Assembly: GCA_030248195.1 (NCBI GenBank)
Contig: JASAND010028276.1
Location: forward strand, 42,548 to 106,547
DNA from: Trissonchulus latispiculum
Lineage: Eukaryota > Nematoda > Enoplea > Enoplida > Ironidae
DNA: 64,000 nt
Reading direction: 5' to 3'
Position numbers and translations under genes: made by a program. Shown piece after piece: positions 21,501 to 31,622 of this stretch. The first letter of the stretch is position 1. Each line of letters opens with the position of its first letter. The notes under the pieces are model-generated. The model worked only from the letters and a program-made list of their open reading frames with translations, was not told the origin of the DNA and ran no database searches.

Positions 21501-22472
21501 AGAAACTGTTTCAAATTCACCTTTCAAATTCATTCTCCAGATTGATGTAGCAATCCGACCCGACGACTTTGAGTGCAGTGAACCAATAAAAGCGGAAATT
21601 TTGAAATTTTCCGTCATAACTCAGACAGCTCGACATTTATTCGGGGTTTACTCAGTGTATACTCGGTATTTACTCGGAGTGACTATTTCCGAAAATCAAT
21701 GCTACAAAGTACATAAAAACAGGAAGCAAAATCAATAAAAGCTCGAGCAACAAACGCAACGAGACACCCAAGACTATAAAGCTTACATTGAAACTCAATC
21801 AGAACAAAAATGTCCAGTTATAATTGTTAGTTATAATATATTGTCCATTGTTAGTTATAGTACATTGAAACTCAATCAGAATAAAAATGTCCAGTTATAA
21901 TTGTTAGTTATAATATATTGATATCCAATACGTCGGCATTGCTAGGATCTATATTAACTTTGTTTAGAGTAAGCGAGTCGGGGTACATGTTAACATAGTT
22001 TGAGTCCAATGTTTGGTCATCATTTACCGATGTTATGTCATCAATATATCTATAAATATATTTTAGCTTTAAGAAACTGTTTCAAATTCACCTTTCAAAT
22101 TCATTCTCCAGATTGATGTAGCAATCCGACCCGACGACTTTGAGTGCAGTGAACCAATAAAAGCGGAAATTTTGAAATTTTCCGTCATTACTCAGACAGC
22201 TCTACATTTATTCGGGGTTTACTCAGTGTATACTCGGTATTTACTCGGAGTGACTATTTCCGAAAATCAATGCTACAAAGTACATAAAAACAGGAAGCAA
22301 AATCAATAAAAGCTCGAGCAACAAACGCAACGAGACACCCAAGACTATAAAGCTTACATTGAAACTCAATCCGAACAAAAATGTCCAGTTGTGATGACAA
22401 TAAACCATACCAGTACCAGTGTGGTGAATGTGGTCAGATATTCACCAGAGCATTTAACCTACAGCGTCATGT
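21331..22472 (+). repeat. 571-bp direct tandem duplication, two units
   Basis: Unit 1 is 21331-21901 and unit 2 starts at 21902; matched words such as TTGATATCCAATACGTCGGC recur exactly 571 bp apart. The unit covers the 5' flank and first codons of the C2H2 gene plus, on the minus strand, the YIDD box, which therefore appears again at 22037-22051. The start codon in unit 1 (21810) is followed by only five more codons and a stop. Confidence 0.85.
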
Positions 22473-22941
22473 ACAGAACGTTCACAGTGCCCAACCAGAC
22501 TACGAGCATTCTGAGTCGGATGCAAGTACGGAGTCTTCAAGAAGTAGTGATTCTGGCAGTACAGTAAGACCGATTGCTGAATTTTGGAATGAGCTTGTTC
22601 GACAGGCTGAGGAGAAATACGAACGAAGAATGGGACAATTAACCCGGGAGTACCTCACTGATGGAAATACCGAGGCTACAGCTGAAGTTGAGGCCTATAA
22701 TGAACTTAGACCCTTAATTAGGGTGGAGTTGAGCAGACTAATCTATACTCACATCCAACGTTGCAAACAGTTCCTGGACGACCCACTCATTGAAAAGGTT
22801 CTGGAGGAGCAAGCAGACTACGAGCATAATTTTTCGACCGAGGAAGAAGCCCTAAAGAGAGCAATTGAAAAGAACACTGACCTGGCGACGGTGGTACTAC
22901 CAGAAAAGACACAAGGCGTAGACGAGGAAGGGCTCGATTAA
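22381..22941 (+). CDS. single C2H2 zinc-finger protein of an inverted-repeat element
   Basis: The 186-residue protein has one N-terminal C2H2 finger (residues 14-35: CGEC, twelve residues, then H and H four apart, with Phe and Leu at the core positions). An acidic Ser-rich linker (residues 43-60) is followed by a mostly helical charged domain (residues 65-170) with EFWNELV, YNELRP and a final EEALKRAIEKN. Similar proteins with one finger and a helical acidic tail are, as far as I know, common near mobile elements in invertebrates, but I cannot name a family. The start at 22381 matches the duplicated leader. The gene ends inside the right inverted arm. It may bind the CTCGG motifs repeated in the element; that is inference. 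Confidence 0.7.
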   Translation: MSSCDDNKPYQYQCGECGQIFTRAFNLQRHVQNVHSAQPDYEHSESDASTESSRSSDSGSTVRPIAEFWNELVRQAEEKYERRMGQLTREYLTDGNTEATAEVEAYNELRPLIRVELSRLIYTHIQRCKQFLDDPLIEKVLEEQADYEHNFSTEEEALKRAIEKNTDLATVVLPEKTQGVDEEGLD

Positions 22942-24296
22942 GAACAAATAAGGTTAAAATACATAAATGGAGCAAGAACGGAGCAGGTTCGGAGCTGGGT
23001 CGGAGTAAGCTCGGTGTACTCGGTGTTAACTCGGAGCTAGTTTGGACTGGCTGAAATACGAAACGTAGGATTAATAACGTTCGGAAAGAAACAAGATCTG
23101 ATTGTGGCTGGACGATTAAAAGGCTATATACAGGAGCTCGATGTACGCACGGAGTATTGCAGGAGTGACTCGATCACGCAAAAGGTATAGCTGTAAAGGG
23201 TGATCAGGAAATTAACAGTATGACTATGTGATATGACTCGTAGTATGGCAGGGAATTACTATGTCTGGGTGTTTGTGTGGGCGTACGGGATGTACGAAAA
23301 AACTGGTAGCATGACCGGGCGTATGACTGGCAGTATGAGTGGGTGTACTGGTCGTGTGCTAGAAGTACTGGAGATAGGGTTTAAAAAAACTATATAAGGG
23401 TGAAATATCTGATATGGCGTCAGTCTGACTTGACTGTCGTCGCGAGCGGTCGGTTTCAAAAGAGCTCTGAAGTAATTTTCGTATAAAATCTGAAAGATGC
23501 ATAAGAACAAGATGGAAAGTTTTGTCTGTGAAATCTGTAGAAAAACGTTTATTGGGAGAGATAATCTTAGCAGACATGACATGCAAACGTTAGTTTAATG
23601 ACAGTTAGCAACCACAGGACTGTTTGGAATAGTATCGATGAAGTTTGGTTACCTCACAGTATTGAGCGTGAGATGGGGATAGTTTGGAAAAAGTTTGAAA
23701 AACGTTTGGCCGTTTCCTTGTGGAAGTTTGTTGCTGCTTATAGTTGGCGGTCTCCATGCAAAAGTTAGCGCTGTAACAAGAGGCTATCAGTTCCTATGCA
23801 ATTCACATGACTAGCATAGATCCCGTTGCCGTGGCAACCATGCAAGCCAAAAGAGCCTCCCAAAATAGCCTAAAAACAGGTCCCAATTGTGCTCACATAT
23901 ACTACTTAAGGCTAATTAGCATTTCAAGGTCATTTAGGCAATTACAAACACTTAAGGGCTAGTCAAGGGAAATGAGTAAAGCTCCTAGTTGGTAGAAGCC
24001 AGTACTATTAGCTAAGTCTGCTGGAACCCGGGTTTACTTGTATTCATGAAATAACGTATGCATATACTTATTGCACAAATAACGTTATGTTGTGTTACTA
24101 AGCTCCCATTTATCCTCTCCTATATATACTACTTAGGATTTAAGGCTAGTTAGAATTTCAGGGTCATAGTTGTCGTGAACCACATCAAAGCTAATTCACT
24201 TTAAGGCTAAGGTTATAGAAATTTATTGTAGCTACAAGAAGCCAGTATTATTAGCTAAGTGGTCTGGAACCCGGGTTTTTATACTACTTGCACATT
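22848..24296 (-). repeat. right arm of the long inverted repeat
   Basis: Mirror of 19023-20470. It starts within the last 31 codons of the C2H2 gene. Two related subterminal segments, AGCCAGTATTATTAGCTAAG (about 24240) and AGCCAGTACTATTAGCTAAG (about 23997), show the same internal tandem structure as the left arm. Confidence 0.85.
23497..23598 (+). pseudogene. broken single zinc finger in right arm
   Basis: The 33-codon frame starts MHKNKMESF and has CEIC, twelve residues, then RHD, so three of four zinc ligands are present and the second histidine is missing. It is preceded in phase by a stop. It is oriented outward, like the mirror copy at 19728-19814. It could be the exon end of a finger completed by splicing, but no partner exon is visible. 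Confidence 0.6.
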
Positions 24297-24384
24297 AGCC
24301 AGCCATTTTGGACAAACTGCACTTTCTTCAGCATAAAGCTAGACAAACTGTTTTTAGAAAGCGCGAATTGCAAATTTTCACCTT

Positions 24385-24511
24385 CACAAGTGTAAGTTGT
24401 AGCACTGCCAGCAGTGCTCTCAGAGATTTGTATGCACACTAGCAGGCGAAGCTCCGAGTGAAGGGCACGAGTGCGCGAAGCGCTGCTGGCTGTGCTACAA
24501 CTTACACTTGT
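24385..24511. mobile_element. 127-bp inverted-repeat MITE
   Basis: ACAAGTGTAAGTTGTAGCAC at the left is perfectly inverted at the right (GTGCTACAACTTACACTTGT); pairing extends a further eight bases with one mismatch. It lies just outside the long inverted-repeat element. No target duplication is clear. Confidence 0.8.
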
Positions 24512-24929
24512 CAGCGTCTCAAGTCAGTTTTGCAAACTTAATTTTAGCAAAGCTGGGAAACTATAGATCAGCGCTGATCAATGAAACCAACATACACTTT
24601 CAAAATTAAAATACAATTTTTCGTTGAAAGCTAGACGCAGCACTCTTACCTTCCACTCCTTCAAATTGTTTTTATTGCTAGACTTATAGTCCTTTGTCTT
24701 TGTTATAAAATTTAGTAATTTTGATAAAAAACATCTCCAACCCTACGCTACTAAATTGATATCTTGTTACCGCAGGAACGCGTTCTGCCCACGCTGTATT
24801 TCTTAACAATGAACGATATCTACTTGGTTTTGAACAACTGGAAGGAAGGTATAGACTTTCATGACAACATCCTTCTGCAAGGGAAGTGGGGCCTACAATA
24901 GGGAAGGGAAGTGATTGCTTTTCATTCAT
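24512..24929. other. gene-free stretch
   Basis: Only small frames without domains are present. Confidence 0.35.
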
Positions 24930-25010
24930 GATTGAACCCAGCCGGGGTTCGATCTACGGCCCTTACTCCGGAGTCAGACATGCTACACCACCGAGCCATC
25001 AGCTGAACTC
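24930..25010 (-). repeat. tRNA-like SINE head, minus strand
   Basis: On the minus strand, TGGCTCGGTGGTGTAGC matches an A box and, about 40 bases on, GATCGAACCCC matches a B box. No good acceptor stem is seen, so it is a tRNA-derived repeat and not a tRNA gene. Confidence 0.65.
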
Positions 25011-25857
25011 CCATATCATGCTTATCAATCTTTCCTATGTCTGCTTCCCTTACCGTTCAGTCAGGTTTCGCCAAGAGTCAGTGCTGATGGCTACTACTTT
25101 TTAACGTAATTACTTTATTTGTCCCTGTGTGCTTCCCTAGTCTCTTTTAATACAACCTCTTAATTAATTCATTGTTTACCTCAGCCAAATCTTACGTAAA
25201 ACAAAAATTTGTTATCACGCAATATTCCTGAATATTCCAGTCATCACAGCTATTCAATTTGTACATTTTCATGTTCGGATGCTATGGAACATGTTTGTAA
25301 TTTTGTCTAACTGGTGCGCAAAAATTCTTCTTAACGCCTACCATAGGAAATTAAAATAATTACGCTTAATTAGGTAGCTTCCATCATTTTTGATTAGCCT
25401 AGAACAAATATGACGCATCAGGGTAGGAACAGGCTTTCGAGAAAACTGCAGACGAAATGGCGGAAATTAAATTGTTAAATTAAATTATTAGTATTATTAG
25501 AATAGGTCCATAGAAATGCCGGTAATGAAAGGAAGTAGGTGATCTGAGAGTTGCCACAATCGGACACAAGAAAACTTCGTGACAACTTGTTTCCAAAGGC
25601 TCAGACATTTTTTTTAAAATGCAGATTCAAATCTGATACAAAAACGGATTGGAAATCGAACTGAATTTGGAACCATTTGGATGCCGGTTTATCCGCCTAA
25701 ACTTTCGCTTCCTGAGTATGTCTGGTAATAGCATTTTTCTATTTTGATTTTCATAAAAAATGAACTTCTCGGAATTCCACCACCAATCAGTGTTCTTTAA
25801 CATATCTAATTGTACCATTTGTAACTATCATATTTGTGATATTTTTTAATTTTTTTC
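25011..25857. other. gene-free upstream region of the class A receptor
   Basis: No coding frame is supported. It ends with a long T-rich tract that forms the splice acceptor at 25847-25859. Confidence 0.4.
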
Positions 25858-25859
25858 AG
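25847..25859 (+). promoter_or_regulatory. splice acceptor two bases before receptor ATG
   Basis: AATTTTTTTCAG directly precedes TC and the ATG at 25862. An acceptor so close to the start means the 5' end of the mRNA comes from another exon or from a spliced leader. Confidence 0.75.
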
Positions 25860-25861
25860 TC

Positions 25862-26986
25862 ATGTCGGAGTCCGAGGACGTTCATTGTTTTATCGATATC
25901 GGTTATCCGTTTTCCAACACCAGCTTGTCATCCTATTTCGCCGACGATTTGCGCCAGTTTCGCTACTATTTCACGGGCTGGCTCGGATCCGTGATTTGCC
26001 TGGTTGGAATCCTGGGCACAATCCGGATTCTGATGCTGATGCAGAGACCGGATTTTAGATCCCGAGTTTCCCGGGTTCTAACCGTTCAGCTGATCTGGGA
26101 TATTCTGCTGCTGATCAGTTCCTGGTGCGTTGTATCGATGACCTCCCTTCACCACAAGGGCGAATTCCCGTATTTCGGAAAATGGGTACATCCCACCCGG
26201 ATTTTCTATGTAGTCATGAACATTACCATGACGGCCGACGTTTGGATTACCCTAATGCTAACCACGGAACGTTACCTATCGATTTGTTATCCGCTGAGAG
26301 CCAGATATTGGTGTACCTCGGCTCGGCTTAAGCTAGCTACCCTGGTGATTGGCTTAATCTCAATCGTATTTCCCCTCCCGCGCTATTTCGAGTACGACAT
26401 TCAGTACTGTAGATACAATCCGTTTTCAATGGATACTGTAGCGCTGATGCGGCATTCGTATCTGTTGAGTAGTCGATTTTACTGGGCCTACTATAGGCTG
26501 ATTGGTAGTATGATTTTTGTATCCGTTTTCCCGATGATAGCTCTGTGCAATCTGACACTGCTGATAATTGTAAAGTTGCACAAAAGTAAGACAGACTCCA
26601 TTCCGCCCTATGAACTGACTGCCTGTAACCAGTCGAAAAATCCGTCACAGCCCGCAGTAAAGACTATGTTAAGACATGAAGTTAGCATTGGACGTCTGTC
26701 GCATCGAAAACGAATAGAAACTCAGCTGAATAAACTGTTGACGGCGATTTTTGTGAAATTCCTGCTCTGTTTTTTGCTCCCCTGCGTGACGGATATCATG
26801 GAAGCGGCTTTGGAGGGCGAATTTCAGACGGAAAGTTATGTCTACATTGTGGATATCAGCAACTTTTTGGTCATCTTTCATGCTGCCACTAACTTTTTCA
26901 TTCTGTTGCTGTTTTCACCGAAATTCCGTCGCCACTTTTTTCGTGCCAGATCGACAACAGCTGAACATACGCGAACTACGTTTTGA
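25862..26986 (+). CDS. class A GPCR, FMRFamide/neuropeptide-receptor-like
   Basis: A 374-residue seven-helix plasma-membrane receptor without an intron in the coding region. Visible marks: an N-glycosylation site NTS at 19-21; helix 1 at about 37-60; the helix 2 aspartate in IWDILLL (D80); an ERY motif at 136-138 after helix 3, with CYPL behind it; a long third loop with basic residues; and helix 7 reading DISNFLVIFHAATNFFILLLF followed by SPKFRRHF. The DISN...INF-type helix 7 and the KFRR start of helix 8 are characteristic of the invertebrate FMRFamide/myosuppressin receptor group. Odd points: the usual GN of helix 1 is GT, NPxxY is replaced by NFFIL, and I see no cysteine at the start of helix 3. 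The ligand would be a neuropeptide by family; this is not shown here. A divergent chemosensory receptor is the alternative. Confidence 0.8.
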   Translation: MSESEDVHCFIDIGYPFSNTSLSSYFADDLRQFRYYFTGWLGSVICLVGILGTIRILMLMQRPDFRSRVSRVLTVQLIWDILLLISSWCVVSMTSLHHKGEFPYFGKWVHPTRIFYVVMNITMTADVWITLMLTTERYLSICYPLRARYWCTSARLKLATLVIGLISIVFPLPRYFEYDIQYCRYNPFSMDTVALMRHSYLLSSRFYWAYYRLIGSMIFVSVFPMIALCNLTLLIIVKLHKSKTDSIPPYELTACNQSKNPSQPAVKTMLRHEVSIGRLSHRKRIETQLNKLLTAIFVKFLLCFLLPCVTDIMEAALEGEFQTESYVYIVDISNFLVIFHAATNFFILLLFSPKFRRHFFRARSTTAEHTRTTF

Positions 26987-28152
26987 TGATTTCTCATGCG
27001 GAAAACAGAGACAAAATTAATATTAATACTTACTGATGGGACTATTCTAAGAGGTGATTGCTTTGGTATCAAGAAGCCAAAACAATTGGTTTCAAATGTG
27101 ATCGTATTCAGTTTGTAACTTTCTTTGTATGTACAGTCCTTTTTGATTGCATTTCACTGTTTTTCTGTGACTGTATGGTCTTTGTTCAAATAACAATTTT
27201 CCTCACATGCTCACTCATCCTGCAAAATTACAGCAACATTAATTAAGGTTATACTTCATAATAGATTAAACGTAGTTACCGACTACGCAGTTTACAGTTA
27301 CCTGTAGCAGTAACATAACAACAAAACGACAGTCAAAAAGATTTAGGGTCCATTAACTGAATTAAGCGTTAAGTTGCAATTTCCGTCTGAAGGAATATTG
27401 CAAATTTATTGCAAATTAAAATTGTTCAAAAGTAAATTATTTTTTCAATCCTTTGCATCCAATGAATCTGGATTTTTTGGCCACGATCACTTAGTGCAGC
27501 CGAGAGGCTTGAGAGCAAGCGCGCTGCCCTCTCAGTTTACAGTAGACTTGTGCGTTTGCCACTTAGTTTGAATTCATCTACAACCTTCTAGCTTGATGAA
27601 ACTGCGGCCTCATTAAGTATGAAGCTCAGTTGGAAAAGCGATGTAGGAAGCCACAACTCTAAGCAACAGATGTAGGGTAAAATTTTTCCGAAGGGCAAAG
27701 TGCAATTGACAAAGCTAGTCGATACCTACAGTGGCTAATTTTTGCGCATTGAGCTACCATATACTCTAAAATATTGATTGCTTGTTGTAATATTAATTTC
27801 TCGCAGCAATTTTAATCAAACTGCAATTGTCATTGTCTGACCCTGTGGTGTGGTGGGATAGCATGTCTAACTGTCTTGCGTCTTGGGCAAGATAAAAACG
27901 TTCGGCTGAGAACGGATGGGATCAAAAAGTCCCACCTAAAAGACAAAGATTTTTAAACCAGGGAAATCGTTAGAGCAATCTAGCTTTGCTTATGCATGTG
28001 GTTTGATGTATCTAAAAGGTTATGTTCGACACAATAATTCCTCATGGTTTAGCAAGCCATCAACAATAAGACAGGAACAAGAGTGGAACCTATGCACAGG
28101 ACAGTAGTGTAGGTCAGCTTGCCCTGTCCAGACCGGGCGACCGATGGTTGCC
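26987..28152. other. gene-free stretch
   Basis: It holds only the 3' flank of the class A receptor and small frames without domains. A weak tRNA-like segment near 27850 (GTGGTGGGATAGCATGTC) lacks a convincing B box. Confidence 0.4.
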
Positions 28153-28533
28153 AGTGATGGAACCGGAAAAAAAGGTTCAAGAGGTTTGACCCGGTTCTGA
28201 CTCTGTGTTCCTCAGATTTACCACAAGATTTGAAAATGTTTGCCTTAATAATTGAGAAATATTAAAAAATTGGGAAAGCTTTAGTCTATAAGAAGGCTAC
28301 CAGACCTACCTACCTACTGTTTCGTAATTCTTTGTAAAATAGGAACAAACGCTCTGCTGGTTATAGAGCAATCACGTCGAAAACTTAGCCTTTTTAGACA
28401 AAATGGAAATTTGTTTAGAAGATTTTGGAAGTTACTGGAAAACGAGGGTCATCGGATCACCAGACCAGAGCTCCACCGGGTCAAGGGGTCAACGGGTAAA
28501 GGATAAGTGACCCGGTTTCATCACTACTGATAA
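28153..28533. mobile_element. possible hAT-like element with GGGTC motifs
   Basis: The left end CAGTGATGGAACCGG and the right end CCGGTTTCATCACTACTG are imperfect inverted repeats, and GACCCGG/GGGTCA motifs lie inside both ends, as in the clear hAT at 49776-50670. No matching 8-bp target duplication is visible, so this is tentative. Confidence 0.45.
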
Positions 28534-29040
28534 CAGGCGGGCCAGTCAAACAGGGTCGCGGTTTCCTAGACCAGGCATAGCGCTTTATACTTAAAATCAT
28601 CCGTCTTGTAAACTATCAAACATTCGCATTTTGTTTGTGGGTTGGATAGCCAGCGAAAAGTGGGACTGGAATAACACTGACTAGAAACCGATCAATTGCT
28701 TGACCGGACCCGCTTGAGGTATAACTGATTTTTAAAGATGTTTGTTGTCCAATTAGCTAAAGGTTATAGCTAGCAGCACTACCTTAAAGAAGCTAGCTTG
28801 ACCGTAGACAAGAAGCGAAACCTACTTGTCCGTTACTCGCTAAGAATGATCCGCACAGCGAAAAAATTTGATTCCAACAGATTTAGCAGATGTTGAAAAT
28901 TAAAAACTCTCAACCGTTCAACTAATTGGAACTGTACACAAAATGACGCCAACAACAACTGCGCCGTACTACAAAATTTGACAAAATATGAAGCAAAAGC
29001 TAATTTTCAACAAAGAGTAGATTTTAGTTAAAATTATCAC
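28534..29040. other. gene-free stretch
   Basis: No coding frame or element end is supported. Confidence 0.35.
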
Positions 29041-29159
29041 AAGCCTTTTCATGAAAGAGTTAAAAGGGAGATAGTCAAGTTTGGGTGGAGTTAAAACTAG
29101 TTAAAACCGTTACTTTCGACCTCCGTTAATTTTCACTCTACTCTACCCTTTCTTGAAAT
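29041..29159. mobile_element. small inverted-repeat MITE, copy 2
   Basis: Related to the element at 12127-12284. The right end CTCTACCCTTTCTTGAAA is nearly identical; the left end CCTTTTCATGAAAGAG is diverged. Confidence 0.55.
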
Positions 29160-29750
29160 GAACCTAAGAAAGAACATTAGAAGATCATTGTGTCAGTGTC
29201 AACATTTTGCAGACTACTCCAGTAATGGCTGAATGGTCTGACTATCTGTCGCTCGCTTTGCAGAATTTTTTAACATCGGCAGGGATGTCTAAAAAAAGTA
29301 GAGCTGACCTGCTACTAGTTGGTTTTTAATGCTCTGCGTTTGTTATCAGCATTGAAGGCGCACAATCCTGAACTTTGTCGTTCTTATCACGGAGCTGCAT
29401 GCCAGTCTACAGTCATAATATGACTGCTCGTATCATTAGTATCGATAGTATAAAGTTTGGTTTCTGCGAAGATTCTACCTAGGCTAGCAAATTCACGACT
29501 TTACAATTTATGTTGCAGCATCTTTTACTGTGGCTAGTGGTTATCTCGCAATGAGGGTTAGAGGACAGTACTGAATCAGAAAGTAGGAGTTTGAGAGTGG
29601 TTGGTCACCAGCCATCTGCAGTCAGCCGGCCGGGACAATACCAGTCAACGCGGTTGTTGTCAAATCCAGTGTCCAGCCAAGAGAAGGCGTTGTCTGTCTA
29701 GTTTAAAGTATTTCTTGGTATAACACAAACAAAGCAGTTTACAGGCTTAA

Positions 29751-30758
29751 GGTGCTGGTTTGGGTTCGTGTATTTTTGGGCTTTAAAAGCGCAATTGTCG
29801 TTGAAATTTATGCAAATTTGCTACAATTACATTATTTACCCTATAAAACATGTTAGAAAAGTCGCGGCTTGAAAATGTGAGTTTTGGAGAAATTAGCTTT
29901 ATTCCGCCATTACTTGCACTGTGACCACCCTACATGGATAAACTTATAGTCATTCGAATCCTCTCACCAAGACCTACAACTTTGCTCTTTCTTGAGAGTT
30001 TTCTTCGATTCCTTAAGGTTTAAGAGATAACAGCGAAAATTGATTTTCGAGGTCCAAAACCGGCCATTTTTCGATAAATCAAATATTGCAAGATTTCGAC
30101 AGCTTCAACAGCTCTGGTCCGTCGGTCAAGTATTGTCCATATTTGTGGTCCTAAAGAACATCTTACGCCCAAAGGAGAGCTCTCTGCGGTATCTCTGCCG
30201 GCGCACAGCAGCGAAAATGTGAAATTTTGAAAATCGCAACTAGATTGTTTTGAACACGGATTTCTCTCAACTCATGCAATCAATTAAAGAAACGGCTTTA
30301 CACATGTATTTTTGAGACAATTGCCGAGGGCTATTTTTCATGGTTTTGCATTTTGACTTTCAGTTCGAGAGAAATAAGCGTCCAAACTTGAAACTTTTGA
30401 CGAAAATCGGACCAAATTTAGGTTTTTCTCAAAATCTTGAGCTTCTTTACTCGTTAAACAATTTCAGAAAAAATAGCCCTCGGGAAGACGTTTCTTTTGA
30501 AGCCTAAACTGGTCGCTTTTCGTGAGTTTTCCCACACTTCGAAAAATCCATGTTGAAAAATTGTTTTCATGTTATTGCAAGTCGTTGTTCAAATATTATG
30601 TTGTTCAAGCCGAAGAGTTGAAATGAGACAGTTATACTGTACCTAGTTGTAACAAGCACATTCTAAGCTTTAAAATGACATAAAAATTATTGTTGAACTC
30701 CAAACATTGAGCAAATTACAGTCTTTCAAAATTTGCTGCAAATACCCGAACCAGCACC
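29751..30758. mobile_element. piggyBac-like nonautonomous element at TTAA
   Basis: The ends GGTGCTGGTT and AACCAGCACC are inverted repeats, and both are bordered by TTAA (29747-29750 and 30759-30762). A TTAA duplication is the mark of the piggyBac superfamily. The 1008-bp interior has no transposase. The pairing continues imperfectly into GGGTTCG/CGGGT. Confidence 0.7.
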
Positions 30759-31474
30759 TTAAATGAACAACATTTTCTGGCAAGCAAATCCGGGAAACTT
30801 AGGAGTAAAAAGTAAACAAGTTGGCCCCGAAAAGGGGCCATATTCCTTAGCGGACCTGTAAAAGTTTCTGTAGATCGTTTCATTATAAGCCTATAAATCG
30901 TTTCAATGTATTAGCTGTTTCCAGTTCTATACACATTCAAATTAACAAACGATATTGTTCAGTTTACTGTTTATCTTCAGCATTCTCTGGTTAGCTGACA
31001 GTTGAGGGGACAGTTCAGTTGTTGGTTGAGTTGAAGACAATTTATCTATCCAGTTAGTTTCATGTCCAGTTGCATTAACAATGTAATATTTACCGGTAGT
31101 AATGTTGTTTCGACAGTACCGACTGATGAAAGCATACTATATTTTGTTATACAGAATTGACCAATATATACAACAGACATTTTCTGCATTTACGTTATTA
31201 CTTCACTCTGAAGTAGAACTCTAAAAGATCAGTTATGTGTGATAAATAAATGAACCTATGCTTTAAGCTAAAGTTAGTAGAAAGATAACTACATACAAAG
31301 TACAAAATACAAGATTTCTTGAGCACTGGAAAATTTTGAACTAATGAGATCTCGATTTTTGTTGTAATTTCGTAGAAAAGCAATAAAAAAGCTCAAGGAT
31401 TAAATTTCAGAGAAATCTTAATGTGCCTATGTGCCTATCCCAGGCTTCACTTACGCACCCAAAAATCCCATTTT

Positions 31475-31518
31475 ATACATTCCTGCTCAAGCAGGAATAA
31501 TAAATATACACTGCAATG
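31475..31518 (+). repeat. short dispersed hairpin repeat, copy 2
   Basis: Contains ATTCCTGCT, CA, AGCAGGAAT: a perfect nine-base-pair stem within a segment also found at 9391-9436. It lies about 100 bp upstream of the copy A start codon. Confidence 0.6.
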
Positions 31519-31622
31519 AGGTATTTTCCAACATTTAAAGATTCGCAATGTAAACATTCGCAAACATGCTGCCGTGTGCTGACAACTAATTAACCACTGC
31601 TAGGACTCTTTGTTTTCAGAGA

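Larger units (their letters stand above)
19023..24296. mobile_element. 5.3-kb long-inverted-repeat element with C2H2 gene and broken reverse transcriptase
   Basis: Two arms of about 1.45 kb (19023-20470 and 22848-24296) are reverse complements of each other along nearly their whole length, and the outermost shared sequence is AATGTGCA. The 2.4-kb centre carries a C2H2 gene on the plus strand and a damaged reverse transcriptase on the minus strand. The right arm starts inside the C-terminal codons of the C2H2 gene, so the left arm holds an inverted copy of those codons. I could not find a clear target duplication. The arrangement resembles foldback elements or retroelements with inverted terminal structures such as Penelope-like elements; the family is not settled by what I see. 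Confidence 0.8.
29210..31617. other. upstream segment of receptor unit A
   Basis: Parts near 29270-29440 (for example TTTGTTATCAGCATTGAA and CTTTGTCGTTCTTATCA) match the upstream regions of copy B (46400-46600) and copy C (58260-58460), so the duplicated unit begins upstream of the gene. It contains the element 29751-30758. No coding frame is supported. Confidence 0.6.
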
